Under the pieces are notes generated by a model. That model was not told the DNA's origin and did no database searches. It worked only from the letters and a program-made list of their open reading frames with translations. Position numbers and translations under genes: made by a program. This document shows, piece by piece, positions 1-9,578 of a DNA stretch of 64,000 nucleotides; position 1 is the stretch's first letter; every line of letters starts with the position of its first letter. Source of the stretch: Atkinsonella hypoxylon (taxonomy: Eukaryota; Ascomycota; Sordariomycetes; Hypocreales; Clavicipitaceae); NCBI GenBank assembly GCA_000729835.1, contig JFHB01000012.1:62001-126000 (forward strand), given 5' to 3'.

Positions 1-258
1 GTGAGCATATCGTTCACAAGTGGAGAGCATAGAGCAAAGCAAGAGGGAATAACTATGTTGGTAGGCGACAGTGCGGTAGACGGTAAGGTGGTGGTGGGTG
101 TATCGATTTGTTAGGGCCTCTTGAGTTTCCTTAATCGGCACTGTGTAAAAAAAAAAAAAAAAAAAAAAGCTGTATTTTTCCGCTTTCTTCCGGACCCACA
201 ATTGTGATGCAGCTACATCCTATGTCCTACGCCTCCACATAGCCTGTTAAATGTATAT
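1..258. other. intergenic, no gene seen
   Basis: Start of the window. No convincing reading frame is present. A run of about 20 A residues lies near 147-168. The first inverted-repeat element begins just after this stretch. Confidence 0.5.
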
Positions 259-672
259 CCCTTTGCGTGTGTTAAGGCAGCACCTGGGTCACAAAAAGGC
301 TAGTTGACCAATCATGACGAGGGACAATGAAAGGTACGTATTATTCTTTGCGAACCTCAGTATGATAGAAGTACCAGCAATCTCTACTAGTACAAAGAGG
401 TACATTGCACACATTGCAACACCAACGCGTCCCGGCCTCTCTTAATAGCAGTTCTCGTTAACACGGATAATTAGCTCCAGTTCTGTGCTGTTCATTGAAA
501 TATTACTTTTATTGTCGTTAGAAGGCTTAGAAGGCATCGCAAAAAGCGTTGTATAAGGAATGCCACTAAACGCGTTTGGAGCTAGCTATTGTGGCTGCTT
601 AAAGGTGTCCGCGAGGTATCGAAGGCTGGGTGGGTACCGTGACCCAGCTGCGGCCTTACCACACGCAAAGGG
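259..672. mobile_element. MITE-like inverted-repeat element, copy 1
   Basis: The left end starts CCCTTTGCGTGTGTTAAGGC. The right end, read in reverse complement, starts CCCTTTGCGTGTGGTAAGGC, and the match continues through CTGGGTCAC, so the terminal inverted repeats are about 34 bp with a few mismatches. The element is 414 bp, the same length as the related copy at 1103-1517. It is too short to carry a transposase. An internal minus-strand frame from about 536 downwards matches the 79-aa frame of copy 2 but is cut by a TAA stop. I could not settle a target-site duplication: the flanks (TGTATAT and AATACAA) do not match cleanly. Superfamily is unassigned. Confidence 0.7.
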
Positions 673-1102
673 AATACAATTCAATAAAACAGCAGAAATT
701 GCGTTTTGAAGAGACTTGGATATAGCGTAGGCTGTAGAGGAATTAATAAATATTACAATACAATAGACTTCGTTGTAGTAAGGGACATAACTCACATGAC
801 TTTAGGTGAGGTTTGCATTGTGGGGTGTGGGAATCAATCTATCTAGCTAAATCGGGTTAGACACAGTGTTCGAGGGTTTTCCGGTACAGCGCCGATTAGG
901 GATACTCGTATTTTTTAAATCAACAATCTCCAACTTCAAGCCACTGACTCGTTCTGGAAAGAAAGGCGCTCTGGATGGCGGGAGAGAGACAAATCAATGC
1001 CATCAAGAACCAGAAATTGATTAGTGTAAACTCACCCTGCTTTGATCTATAGAGCCGAGCTCAAGGCATGGGATGGGCCTCAAAGTATGAAATGCTCCCG
1101 CT
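673..1102. other. intergenic between the two repeat elements
   Basis: No supported gene is seen in these 430 bases. The small frame at 586-795 on the minus strand is part of the right end of repeat copy 1 plus flank and has no recognisable similarity. Confidence 0.5.
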
Positions 1103-1517
1103 ACCTTTGCCTGCCGGCAGGCAACAGCTGGGTCACGGATTAGCTAGTTGACCAATCATCATGAGGGGGGCTTGCAAGGTACTTTAATTTACGTGCGAAC
1201 ATCACTATGATAAAAGTACCCCCGATTTCTGTTAGTACAAAGACGCGACTTTTGTGGTGGACGCGCGCATTAGCTGCATCGGCCGGTATCTCATAACGGC
1301 AGTGTTCTGTAATGCGGATAATTAGCTCTAGGTTCACAGAAATATTGCTAGAGTCACTATTATTGTCGTTGTTAGACATCGCGAAAACCGTTGTTGTATA
1401 AGGAGTGCCACTAAACGCATTTAGGGCTAGCTGTTGAGCTCGTTCGGGAGTGCCTCACATGTATCGAAGAAGATGTGGGTCCCGCGACCGGCCTGTTGCC
1501 TTACGGCAGGCAAAGGG
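1103..1517. mobile_element. MITE-like inverted-repeat element, copy 2
   Basis: The left end reads CCTTTGCCTGCCGGCAGGCA and the reverse-complemented right end reads CCCTTTGCCTGCCGTAAGGCA, so the ends are inverted repeats of about 20-35 bp. The interior aligns with copy 1 along its length, for example the shared string GCTAGTTGACCAATCAT near the left end and GTTGTATAAGGA / GTGCCACTAAACGC near the right. The two copies sit 431 bp apart in direct orientation and have diverged considerably, which suggests old insertions or an old local duplication. It contains an intact minus-strand 79-codon frame at 1140-1379. Confidence 0.7.
1140..1379 (-). CDS. small ORF inside repeat copy 2, 79 aa, uncertain
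   Basis: This open frame starts at an ATG at 1379 and runs MSNNDNNSDSSNIS..., ending SPPHDDWSTS. The homologous stretch of repeat copy 1 reads in the same frame as MPSKPSNDNKSNIS..., shares the segment LELIIR, is stopped by TAA after about 33 codons, then shares FVL.EI.GT.II and FA further on. Length differences between the copies near the start are whole codons. This is what a decayed coding segment would show, but the frame is short and I recognise no family. It could be a remnant of a transposase-derived protein or chance. Confidence 0.25.
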   Translation of the reverse strand: MSNNDNNSDSSNISVNLELIIRITEHCRYEIPADAANARVHHKSRVFVLTEIGGTFIIVMFARKLKYLASPPHDDWSTS

Positions 1518-4500
1518 ATACCTTGCTCTGAGTGAGATGCAAGCCGTGTACGGAGTAATTAGGCCTGCGTCTACTCCGTAGTTTCCCTTTTTCTGGAGAA
1601 TTGACCCACTCTTTATCCTTGGACCATAGACGACCGTGGATGACCATGGAGGGATCAATTAAATTCCTGCGCCGCTGGTGGAACAAGAATGGAATTTATT
1701 GGGCAACTGCCACCAGCTGCCGAGTCTATCACGGAAGGAGCCGTGGAAGCTATGACAGAACATCACAAGCTTGGCCAAACGCCCTACTTCCGCCTCCATC
1801 ATCTTTCGAATTTGTTGCCGAACCATCATTTCTGCACATTCTGGACGTAAGTAAGTATTCAAAATGCTTCCCCAATCTAGAGCAGATCCCTCTCTAATCA
1901 TCCACGTGGCTGCGAAATCTGACTGGATGCTGCTGCCCAAGCTAAGTCTCCGAGGAGAAACAGGCCGACAATGTACGTTTAAGGGCAGGGAACGATGACA
2001 AGGCTTTGCCCAGCTATGCTGCTGTCTGGCTGTCTGGCTGACCGGCCACATGCTCCTTTGCGGCAGTTCGGCTAAATGGACACGTATATCCCGTCGGAAT
2101 GATGATTGAGCTGGCCTCGTTCCCACCCGCTTCCATCTAGCCTGCGCCTAGCCTGCGCAGGACCAGGGACTTCCTGGCAAGCTTAGGCAATAGGTGGATA
2201 GCCATCAAACATCATTCCATACATAGCATGTCTGTATGACAACCAACCTGGGCCGACATGGAGCAGGCCAGATTGTTTATTACGGCGAGCAGTATGGACC
2301 ACTGTATTTGCTATAACGAGAGGTCGGAACTCATATCCTCGCCTATGCTCGTACTGTGTTTGTGTCTCCTGAGCTTGCGAAAAATTCAACGTCATATTTC
2401 CTCGCCTTTGTATCCTCTCCTACAACTGTGGAACACATAGGGCAGCCCATCGTCGATTAACATGAATACAGTCTTGTATTCAGCTTTGCCGCTCAGGTCG
2501 CTATCGATTATCTTCTGATTTTTTTTTTTCTTGCTTTGCATTCTAGCAGATAGTGAAGCGTATCTGCTGCAACGATACCACTTTCGGTGCCACTAAAAGC
2601 TTGCGTTTGGAAAGTCAAGATTATCCGTTCCTGTCAACAAGACGGCTATCTACCTAGCTGATATATGTAGGAACGACTCTGACTACGCAAAAAAGGGACA
2701 TGACTCGATACTTGCTAAGCATCTGAACCGATCCGATCAAGCTTCTTTCCAAATCTGTCGCTGGACAATGTCTTTCGGGCTTGCAAGCAATTCCGAGGCC
2801 GAAGTGGCCGACCAGCCATGACATGCAGTCTCGTCATTCGTTCTCGATGCTCGGCACATCCCTAGGTAAGCAGCTTTGGATGTTACCCATACGAGAAAGA
2901 GTTTAGTACTGCACCCCCTTTACGCGTCACTAGCGGATCGTCTTGAGTGCCACTCGTGAATGGAACATGTGGAAGGGTTCGAACAAGGCTAGCACCGTGA
3001 CACTCCCACGTACTGCAAGTCGTTGCATATGGTAAAGTAATTTACAGGGCGAGGTTCGATATGAACTTTGAATTTGCCTTTGCAGTAAGGTTCTAGTATC
3101 TACTGAGTACGAAGGTGGGTGGGCAGCATCTACGACAGCTGATCCATACGCGCAACACCCTGGTATGGCACTAATTGCCACATGTACTGATCGGATCGTC
3201 TGAAAACTACTGCTTCCAATGATGGCAGTCCCCATACAGGGTACTCTCACTTACCGGTGATATATTACGCCAAGGTGGGAGGGCAGGATTTCCCATGCCA
3301 CCACCGCCTATCGCTAATTTTACTCAACTTCATATATCATCAGGTCCTGTCGATCCAATTGGGCCATTCATTCCATGCAGAGCTCATTGCTCACCATGAT
3401 GATTGAGGCCACCCTAACCATGTGGAGGGCTACCCGAGGAGCCAGTCGCGGTTTCATGTCGCTTCAGCCAGGTTGCTAGCCACCTTCACAGCCATCCGTC
3501 GGGCAGGCACCTCTGGCAATAGAAAGTGTCTGAGCCAGGAACTCACTCGCATAGGTCTGAGGATAAGGCCCGTTACTGCACCACAGAAGCATCGCTATAA
3601 CGTGTGATCAGGAAGAACCAAGGCGATCAGTTTCTTCTCAAATGCTATGCCAAAAGCCCGACTCTCATCCACTGGTAGATAGCAATTCTGCTAGCTCTTA
3701 GCTCTTCACGTGCTATTCTGCCTATGTATTTAGGTAGTAACATATTAACAACTCGAACGTACGATGTCTCCTGGTATACGGAACTACTCGCCCTTCCAGC
3801 TGCGGCTTGTCAATCAATGCGACTTGAATACACATGTGAGAGGAAGAGATGAGACGCAGAAGTGCATTCGTATTTTTGACTACGGAATAAATGAGTTGCT
3901 TTGTTCCATCTTGGCGATGTTCGAGTCGCACAAAAGGAAGCGGTGACCGGGGCGAAAGCGTTAATTTCGCGCCCATACCAAGGATTTTGGGTGAACAAGC
4001 ATCACCGCCAAATCCGATAACTGACAGAAGCGAAATGAAGAGCGGTTATAGTTGCAAGCACTTCGAATGCGTACCATCTATACGGTAAGAACAACATGAG
4101 TCGAATATGATAAGTGACAGAAGCACAGCCCTTCCACGAACGGCGACTCAGCCATTTGCATTGGCTTGGGCGATCTCCCTCTTTGGTACCAACAACGCCT
4201 CACACCATGTCAGGCAAGATAGCTTAGTGTCATGCCAGTCGAGCATCGGCTCATGGTATCCCGCCCCCTTCCAAAAGCCCTCTTCCAAAGGGCTAGAAGA
4301 TATGTCAGTGCTCTGATGATGATTATACTCAAGGTGCTTCTTATGTACTCCCTCCCCCGAGAGACCCGAGAGGGTCTTGTGCAGACACTATAGACGCATT
4401 GAACGGTGATACAGTACGAAATATTGAGCTTTTTTTTTTGGACAAGGCCTGCCTGGTCTCTTCCACGATAACAGAGACTTTGAGATGATGAAAACAAATT

Positions 4501-4825
4501 CACCCTGAATGGTATTGTTGCTGTGAAGAAAAGCCGGGATTGGAGACGGTCACAAATGCGATTCCCACTCGACCTTGCCTTAGTCCACCGCTAACGAAAC
4601 AGTTCAACCTTGCAAGGTTCCCACATTAAAAAACGCCTAAATCCGGCTACTGGACTCCGTAATGGTGCGGCATTGGGCCGCGCATCCGTATCTACCGGCT
4701 GCAAGCTACGGCGGCAAAATGGAGGCTTTTGGCCAAGGGTTGTCGTGAACTAGCATGCATCAACGTGATATCACATGGCTAGTGATTGCAAGGGGTGCCA
4801 AAAACAAAGGACAAAAAAAAATTTA

Positions 4826-4852
4826 TTATATATATATATATATATATATAAT
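4826..4852. repeat. (TA)n microsatellite
   Basis: An uninterrupted TA dinucleotide run of roughly 13 units lies within a longer A/T-only stretch (about 4812-4866). Confidence 0.9.
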
Positions 4853-4997
4853 AAAAATAAAAAAAGGGTTCTGGTTTAAGCGAGCTATTGGAATGGTGGC
4901 AAACGCGCAGCAGGCTACGAAGGGTTACAGCAGTTAGTTATTAGCCAACGTGACAGTAGTGGCGTCGCACGTACAGCCTCTGTCCATAGTTAGCCCG

Positions 4998-5032
4998 CTT
5001 CTCTTCTCTTCTCTTCTCTTCTCTTCTCTTCT
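4998..5032. repeat. (CTTCT)7 microsatellite
   Basis: Seven perfect copies of the pentamer CTTCT, purely pyrimidine on the + strand. Confidence 0.9.
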
Positions 5033-6374
5033 ACATGGAAACTCATGCACAGCCATTTGATAAGGCGCATGGTGAGGAGCACAAACAGGATTACGCACGC
5101 GTCTGTGGGAAGGAAAGATAGCCAGCCGTGTACGACCTTGCGGGGAAGGCTGAGACCGCCTCGACTGTCCAAACGTCAAAATAATTGGCTCGCTGTCGGG
5201 GGAATGAGTTGCTTATATCGTAGGTGAGTGAGCCACTTGATTTGGCGTTCTGTTGGATCCAAGGAGATACACGCTTTGACAATGTAGCGTTAGAATCGGT
5301 ACTTGGGAGTAGTTGTCAAGGTCCGTTAGCTATGAGGCTGAGAAGGAGGAGTCATGTTGTCAAAATTTTTTTTTCCCTTTGTTCGGATTGTCTCATGCCG
5401 AGCATCAGGAGTCTCAGTACCACCCCTAGATATCATATCCGTGTGTGAAACCTGACACTAGAAAATGACGCGACGACCTGAAAGTAGAAGAGGAAAATGA
5501 GGCTTAAAATCTCATAGAGTCTGGCATAAGCGCGGTTACGAAGTGGGAGGGACATTGCTACTCAGGCATTGTGATTGTATGTTTTGGAACGAGAGTTGCC
5601 TGGAGTTCTAAGTGGCCAGGTTCCTAGATATTAGCATCGTGAAAGTGAGCCGGGGTCATGAAAGACGGATCTTTCGAGCTTCCGTTGGAAAGATGTCAAT
5701 TTCGTGGCTATGCTTATTGTATTTAATGTTGTTCCTAAATACAACGGAGGAGTTCTTTTTTTTTTTTTTTTGGGTTTTTCCTAGTAAGTCCAGTGTATTG
5801 AGGGTTTGGTATGTTGATAAATTAGAATAGTGAAAACGTCGCAGAGAAAATCATGCTTGAGACACGAGTTCTGTGCTGTAATAATGAGGGAAAGCATGAT
5901 TGTCTGTTGATCCATGGTCTTTCACAGAGAGATGATGCAACAACCTATAAGGAAGGTATCAATAGTTACACCGAGGGTCCGCGACAAGGTTGGAGGCAGG
6001 CGATGACCAGATCAGAATTCGTGTGCCTTTCCGTCAGAGAATGAGTTCATGATTGCAGCATTGGAATAGAAAGGAAGAAACGCGAGGGCATCGAGAAGAG
6101 GGGACGTTCTGTCGGAGGCGAAGCAGCATAAGATGTTTTTTTGCTTGTATGTGATGAGTGAGTGAGTGAGCGTTACGTTATGAACGAATAGTTAGCGAGA
6201 GTGAGTAGTACCAAGGAAGACAGGGCGGCATGGGGTCAAAGCTGGCCAATTATCGGTATTTACAATGGAGTCGATGAGCGTCCGGTGTGGACAATGCGTC
6301 TTGGCTGCTGGATGGGGTTTAGCGCCATGGCCTGTCAACGACGTGTGCCTGCCAACTCCCAGTTCCGATCAGGC

Positions 6375-6404
6375 CATCCCATGCATCCCATGCATCCCAT
6401 GCAT
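6375..6404. repeat. 9-bp tandem repeat (CATCCCATG)3
   Basis: Three perfect CATCCCATG units plus a partial one. About 35 bp downstream (near 6433-6470) there is a second short repeat with the unit CGACCACACGGCT. Both lie in the 5' region of the Zn2Cys6 regulator. Confidence 0.85.
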
Positions 6405-6870
6405 AGTTACCCGTACAATCCATACAACCACACGACCACACGGCTCGACCACACGGCTCGACCACACGAGCCCCTACGCATGCCCATACCAACCAACCCG
6501 GACCATGCTATCATGAAAAGAAAGGTTGCTCTTCTTATCAGGCATCGAGCAGGAGGGAGAGAACGAGTTGAGGCAAAACAATTCCCACCACCTGGACACT
6601 CATGCCGGCAAAAACCCAGAAACGTTCGCCCTTTCCGCCCCTTTTTTTACAAATCCTCCCCCGTCGCTGGGCTTGTACTATGCACGTAGTGCAGACGGGC
6701 CGCCAGGCTCTATTGACTTGGAATTACCCGATCCATCAAATTCGTCGTCAAGTTCTGTCCTAGTCCCGGTCCCCGTCGCAGTTGCAGTTGCAGTTGCAGT
6801 CGCGGTTGCAGTCGGAGACGGAGTCACAGTCACAGTCACAGTCCCATTCGGAGACGGAGACGGAGTCCTA

Positions 6871-7018
6871 GTCGCAGTCCTAGTCGCAGTCCTAGTCGCA
6901 GTCCCAGTCGCAGTCCCAGTCGCAGTCCCAGTCGCAGTCCCAGTCGCAGTCCCAGTCGCAGTCCCAGTCGCAGTCCCAGTCGCAGTCCCGGTCGCAGTCC
7001 CGGTCGCAGTCCCGGTCG
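6871..7018. repeat. 12-bp minisatellite upstream of the regulator gene
   Basis: About twelve copies of a 12-bp unit GTCGCAGTCCCA. The unit varies at position 11 (T in the first copies, C later) and at position 12 (A, then G in the last units). It is preceded at 6775-6870 by looser related 6-bp repeats (GTTGCA, GTCACA, GGAGAC). It ends about 26 bp before the ATG of the transcription factor. Because the unit is a multiple of three and has no stops, several frames on both strands stay open through it (Val-Ala-Val-Pro on +, Thr-Gly-Thr-Ala on -). I treat those as artefacts; the + frame has no in-frame ATG and stops at 7033-7035. Confidence 0.9.
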
Positions 7019-7044
7019 AGACCATTGGGTCCTGAGGGGAAACC

Positions 7045-8925
7045 ATGAGCGCTCTCACGCCTCCCACCAAATCCTGCCACAACTGCCGCCGCCAGCGGCT
7101 CCGATGTGACCGCTCCTACCCACATTGTAATAAATGCGTCAACGCTGGCAGGGAATGTCTTGGATATGGGAAACTGTTTCGATGGACTGGCGCCGTTGCT
7201 AGTCGAGGCAAGCTGGCTGGGAGGACGTCGAGTGCACCGTTGAATGCCACTTCTCCTTCCTCCTCCTCTTCTTCTTCTTCCTCTTTTCTGTCCGCAGACA
7301 CTTGGTCGGTAACAGGGTCTCTGTCAGAGACACCGACCAGACTCGAGTTCCTGCCAAGTATTACGCTATCTACAGAGTCTGCCGATGTGGGGGGTCTGCG
7401 TTACGATGGAACGCAACTAGATGGGGAAACTCGGCTCGTCATGCGTTCTCCATCTTCGGTCTCGTCCGTTTACTCCATCAGCAGCCCATGTGCCTTGGCA
7501 GACCCGTTATATCAGGACATGCAGCATAGCCATCGGTATTACCTATCTTATTGTGAGTCATGGGGTCACCGCCTTCCCTTATAAAGGGCAACCCCCGCGT
7601 AGATGGGGGGGAGTCGATGCAAGGAATCTTGCTGCTGACCACGCGAGCCGAGCACAGTTACCATCAGAGTATGCAAAGATCTAGTTTCTCATGATTTGCC
7701 TGATAGCAACCCGTTTCGTGGTCTGCTCCCACTGACAAGAGGCCATCCTCTGCTACAACACATCATCGTCGCTGCTTCGGCGGCACATATGTCAAATCTT
7801 GTCCGGAATCCTCTGGCTGATCGAAACAAGGATGTGGACGACGCTCTGGTGGCTGACATTGAGCAGGCGTCGCGGCGTGCTCTTAAAGACTCCCTGGTCG
7901 CAAAGACCAAGGCCTTATCTCTGATGCAAGGTGCAGTGGAAAATATCGACACGACTGGCGGCGATGTAGTCCTCGCCGCAGCCCTGTTTTTCATCAACGT
8001 GGAGCTTATCGAATCTGGTAAGCACGGGTGGAAGGCTCATCTCGAAGGAGCAGGGCGCATCATGTCGCTCTTACAGCCCAACATAGTGGCGGACAGTGCA
8101 TTGCGGGACTATATGCTGTCTGACTGTTTCATGTAAGTGCTTCACATTTCAAGCAAAGAAAAAAAAATCTGAAACACGCCAAGAGGGGTTTGTACTTACA
8201 TTCGTCACTCTATCCACAATAGATACTTCATTTTGGCATCTGCATTCATGCCAGCGGCCTCTTTTGATACCCCATCCTATTTTGAGGCCGCGCAGATCCA
8301 GGCCATTCTGCAACGAGCCGCGGCAAACAGCTATTTATGCTGCCCACCGGAGATTCTGACGATTCTGCACTCAGCCTCTCGGCTATCTAATGTGTCTCCC
8401 GGCTTTACTTCGGAGCAAGACATCTGTTCTGCAGCCCTGATGCTCATCCAGGCGGCCCAGTCGTTTGATATCAAAGGCTGGGCAAATAACGTGCGTAAAA
8501 TCCCGTACTTGCGAGATGCCCCGGTACAGAGCAGAATTCATGCAGGATCAGCACACCGCCTCGCAGCCTGCCTCTACATCTTGCAGGCTATCCCGTCGTT
8601 GAGCAAGATGAAGAATCACGATGAGGTCGCAGAGCAGCTGCGTCAGGACATTTTCGAGCATTTGTCGAGCATTGCCGATGATGACCCCAACTTCAAGGCG
8701 ACGACGTGGCCGACTTTCATCGTCGGTGCTGAGGCCCGTGGTCTCGCGAGAAGAGAATGGGTAATGGATAGACTCCAACGACTTGTTATGTCATGCCCAT
8801 GGGGCTTCTTATACACTGCCATGGACACACTGCAAGTTATTTGGAATTTGGATAACGAGGGAGAAGGAATAAAGAGTTGGGTGCAGACGCTGAAGGATCC
8901 TGCGCTGAACTTTCTGATTGTGTGA
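7045..8925 (+). CDS. Zn2Cys6 transcription factor with Fungal_trans_2-type domain
   Basis: A nuclear DNA-binding regulator. The N-terminus holds a complete binuclear zinc cluster: C11, C14, C21, C28, C31 and C38 with spacing C-x2-C-x6-C-x6-C-x2-C-x6-C. A Ser-rich linker (about residues 66-80) follows, then a helical middle region with motifs typical of the Fungal_trans_2 (DUF3468) group, such as RVCKDLV.HDLPDSNPFR and HPLLQHIIVAASAAHMSNL. My model has three exons: 7045-7552, 7658-8132 and 8223-8925. The introns are 105 and 90 bp with GT/AG ends, and the total of 1,686 nt gives 561 aa. The first splice uses the CAG at 7655-7657, which rejoins SYF-TIRVCKDLV. The start is the first ATG after the minisatellite, with the zinc cluster at the usual distance. 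Target genes are unknown; the nearest genes are a dead ATPase and repeats. Confidence 0.9.
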
Positions 8926-9578
8926 TCGTTGACGGCTTCAAACACGGAGAGTCCAGGGTTTTCCACATATAGGACAAGGACGTAAAACAAACGATTTAAG
9001 AACCAAAAAAAAAAGAAAAGAAAAGAAAAAGGAAGGAAAAAAAAAGAAAAAAGAAAAGAAAAAAAGAAAAGAAAAAGAAAGCAAGAAAAAGAAAGAAAAA
9101 AAAAGAAAAAGAAAGAAGAGCTACGCTCGATTAATGACTTGAATATGAAATAACCGTTATTACGTGGCGGTGCCTGGAGCGGTACATTGATTGCTAGGTA
9201 GCCTGATGTTGAGATGAAGCGCATCGCTTCGCCACGATTCCGACGTCGCTGAGCCTATCGTAACGACGTGGAATCCGAACATCTCACTCCATCTACGTTC
9301 AACTTGTTCTTTATAAATGGAAAATGATCAAAAATATCGATTGACGCCTCTTAGCCGGTGACGTTGCCATGTGATAATGATAATGCCCTCATGTGCACTC
9401 TGCCGAGCTCTCGTCCCACGGACGTCTCCAACGTTTGAGCATTATTTTCTAAGATGGACGAGGATAGGCTTGTTCAACGTTGGGCTATTCTCGTAATCGT
9501 TTCTACCACACCGTGGGGAGATCTCCATTGAAATTGAAGTTAAATTTGGATACCCTCTACTCGTCTTCGTCTCAGGGC
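8926..9578. other. intergenic between regulator and ATPase pseudogene
   Basis: Besides the polypurine tract listed separately I see no gene. The + strand frame at 9480-9755 is antisense to the tail of the ATPase pseudogene. Confidence 0.6.
9005..9120. repeat. polypurine (A/G) tract
   Basis: About 115 bp of almost pure A and G on the + strand (AAAAG, AAAAAG, GGAAGG units) with a single C near 9082. It starts about 80 bp after the stop codon of the transcription factor. The minus-strand frame that crosses it encodes a Phe/Leu/Ser-rich stretch and is an artefact of composition. Confidence 0.9.

Larger units (their letters stand above)
1518..6374. other. gene-poor region, no supported gene
   Basis: About 4.9 kb with only short frames (mostly 60-100 codons, one of 155 codons at 1659-2126 on the minus strand) that lack recognisable motifs, plausible start contexts or codon bias I can see. 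The stretch contains several homopolymer runs (2519-2530 T; 5756-5771 T) and two microsatellites listed separately. It may be decayed repeat DNA, but I cannot assign a family. Confidence 0.5.

Noticed and set aside
1659..2126. Minus-strand frame of 155 codons in the gene-poor region
   Set aside because: No domain, no plausible intron context and an overlapping + frame of similar quality. Chance cannot be excluded.
6526..7125. Long open frames through the minisatellite on both strands (up to 169 codons)
   Set aside because: The 12-bp unit is a multiple of three and lacks stops, so frames stay open by composition. The + frame has no in-frame ATG and the residues are a simple Val/Ala/Pro or Thr/Gly repeat.
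8643..9224. Minus-strand 193-codon frame
   Set aside because: It crosses the polypurine tract (a run of Phe/Leu/Ser) and is antisense to the last exon of the transcription factor.
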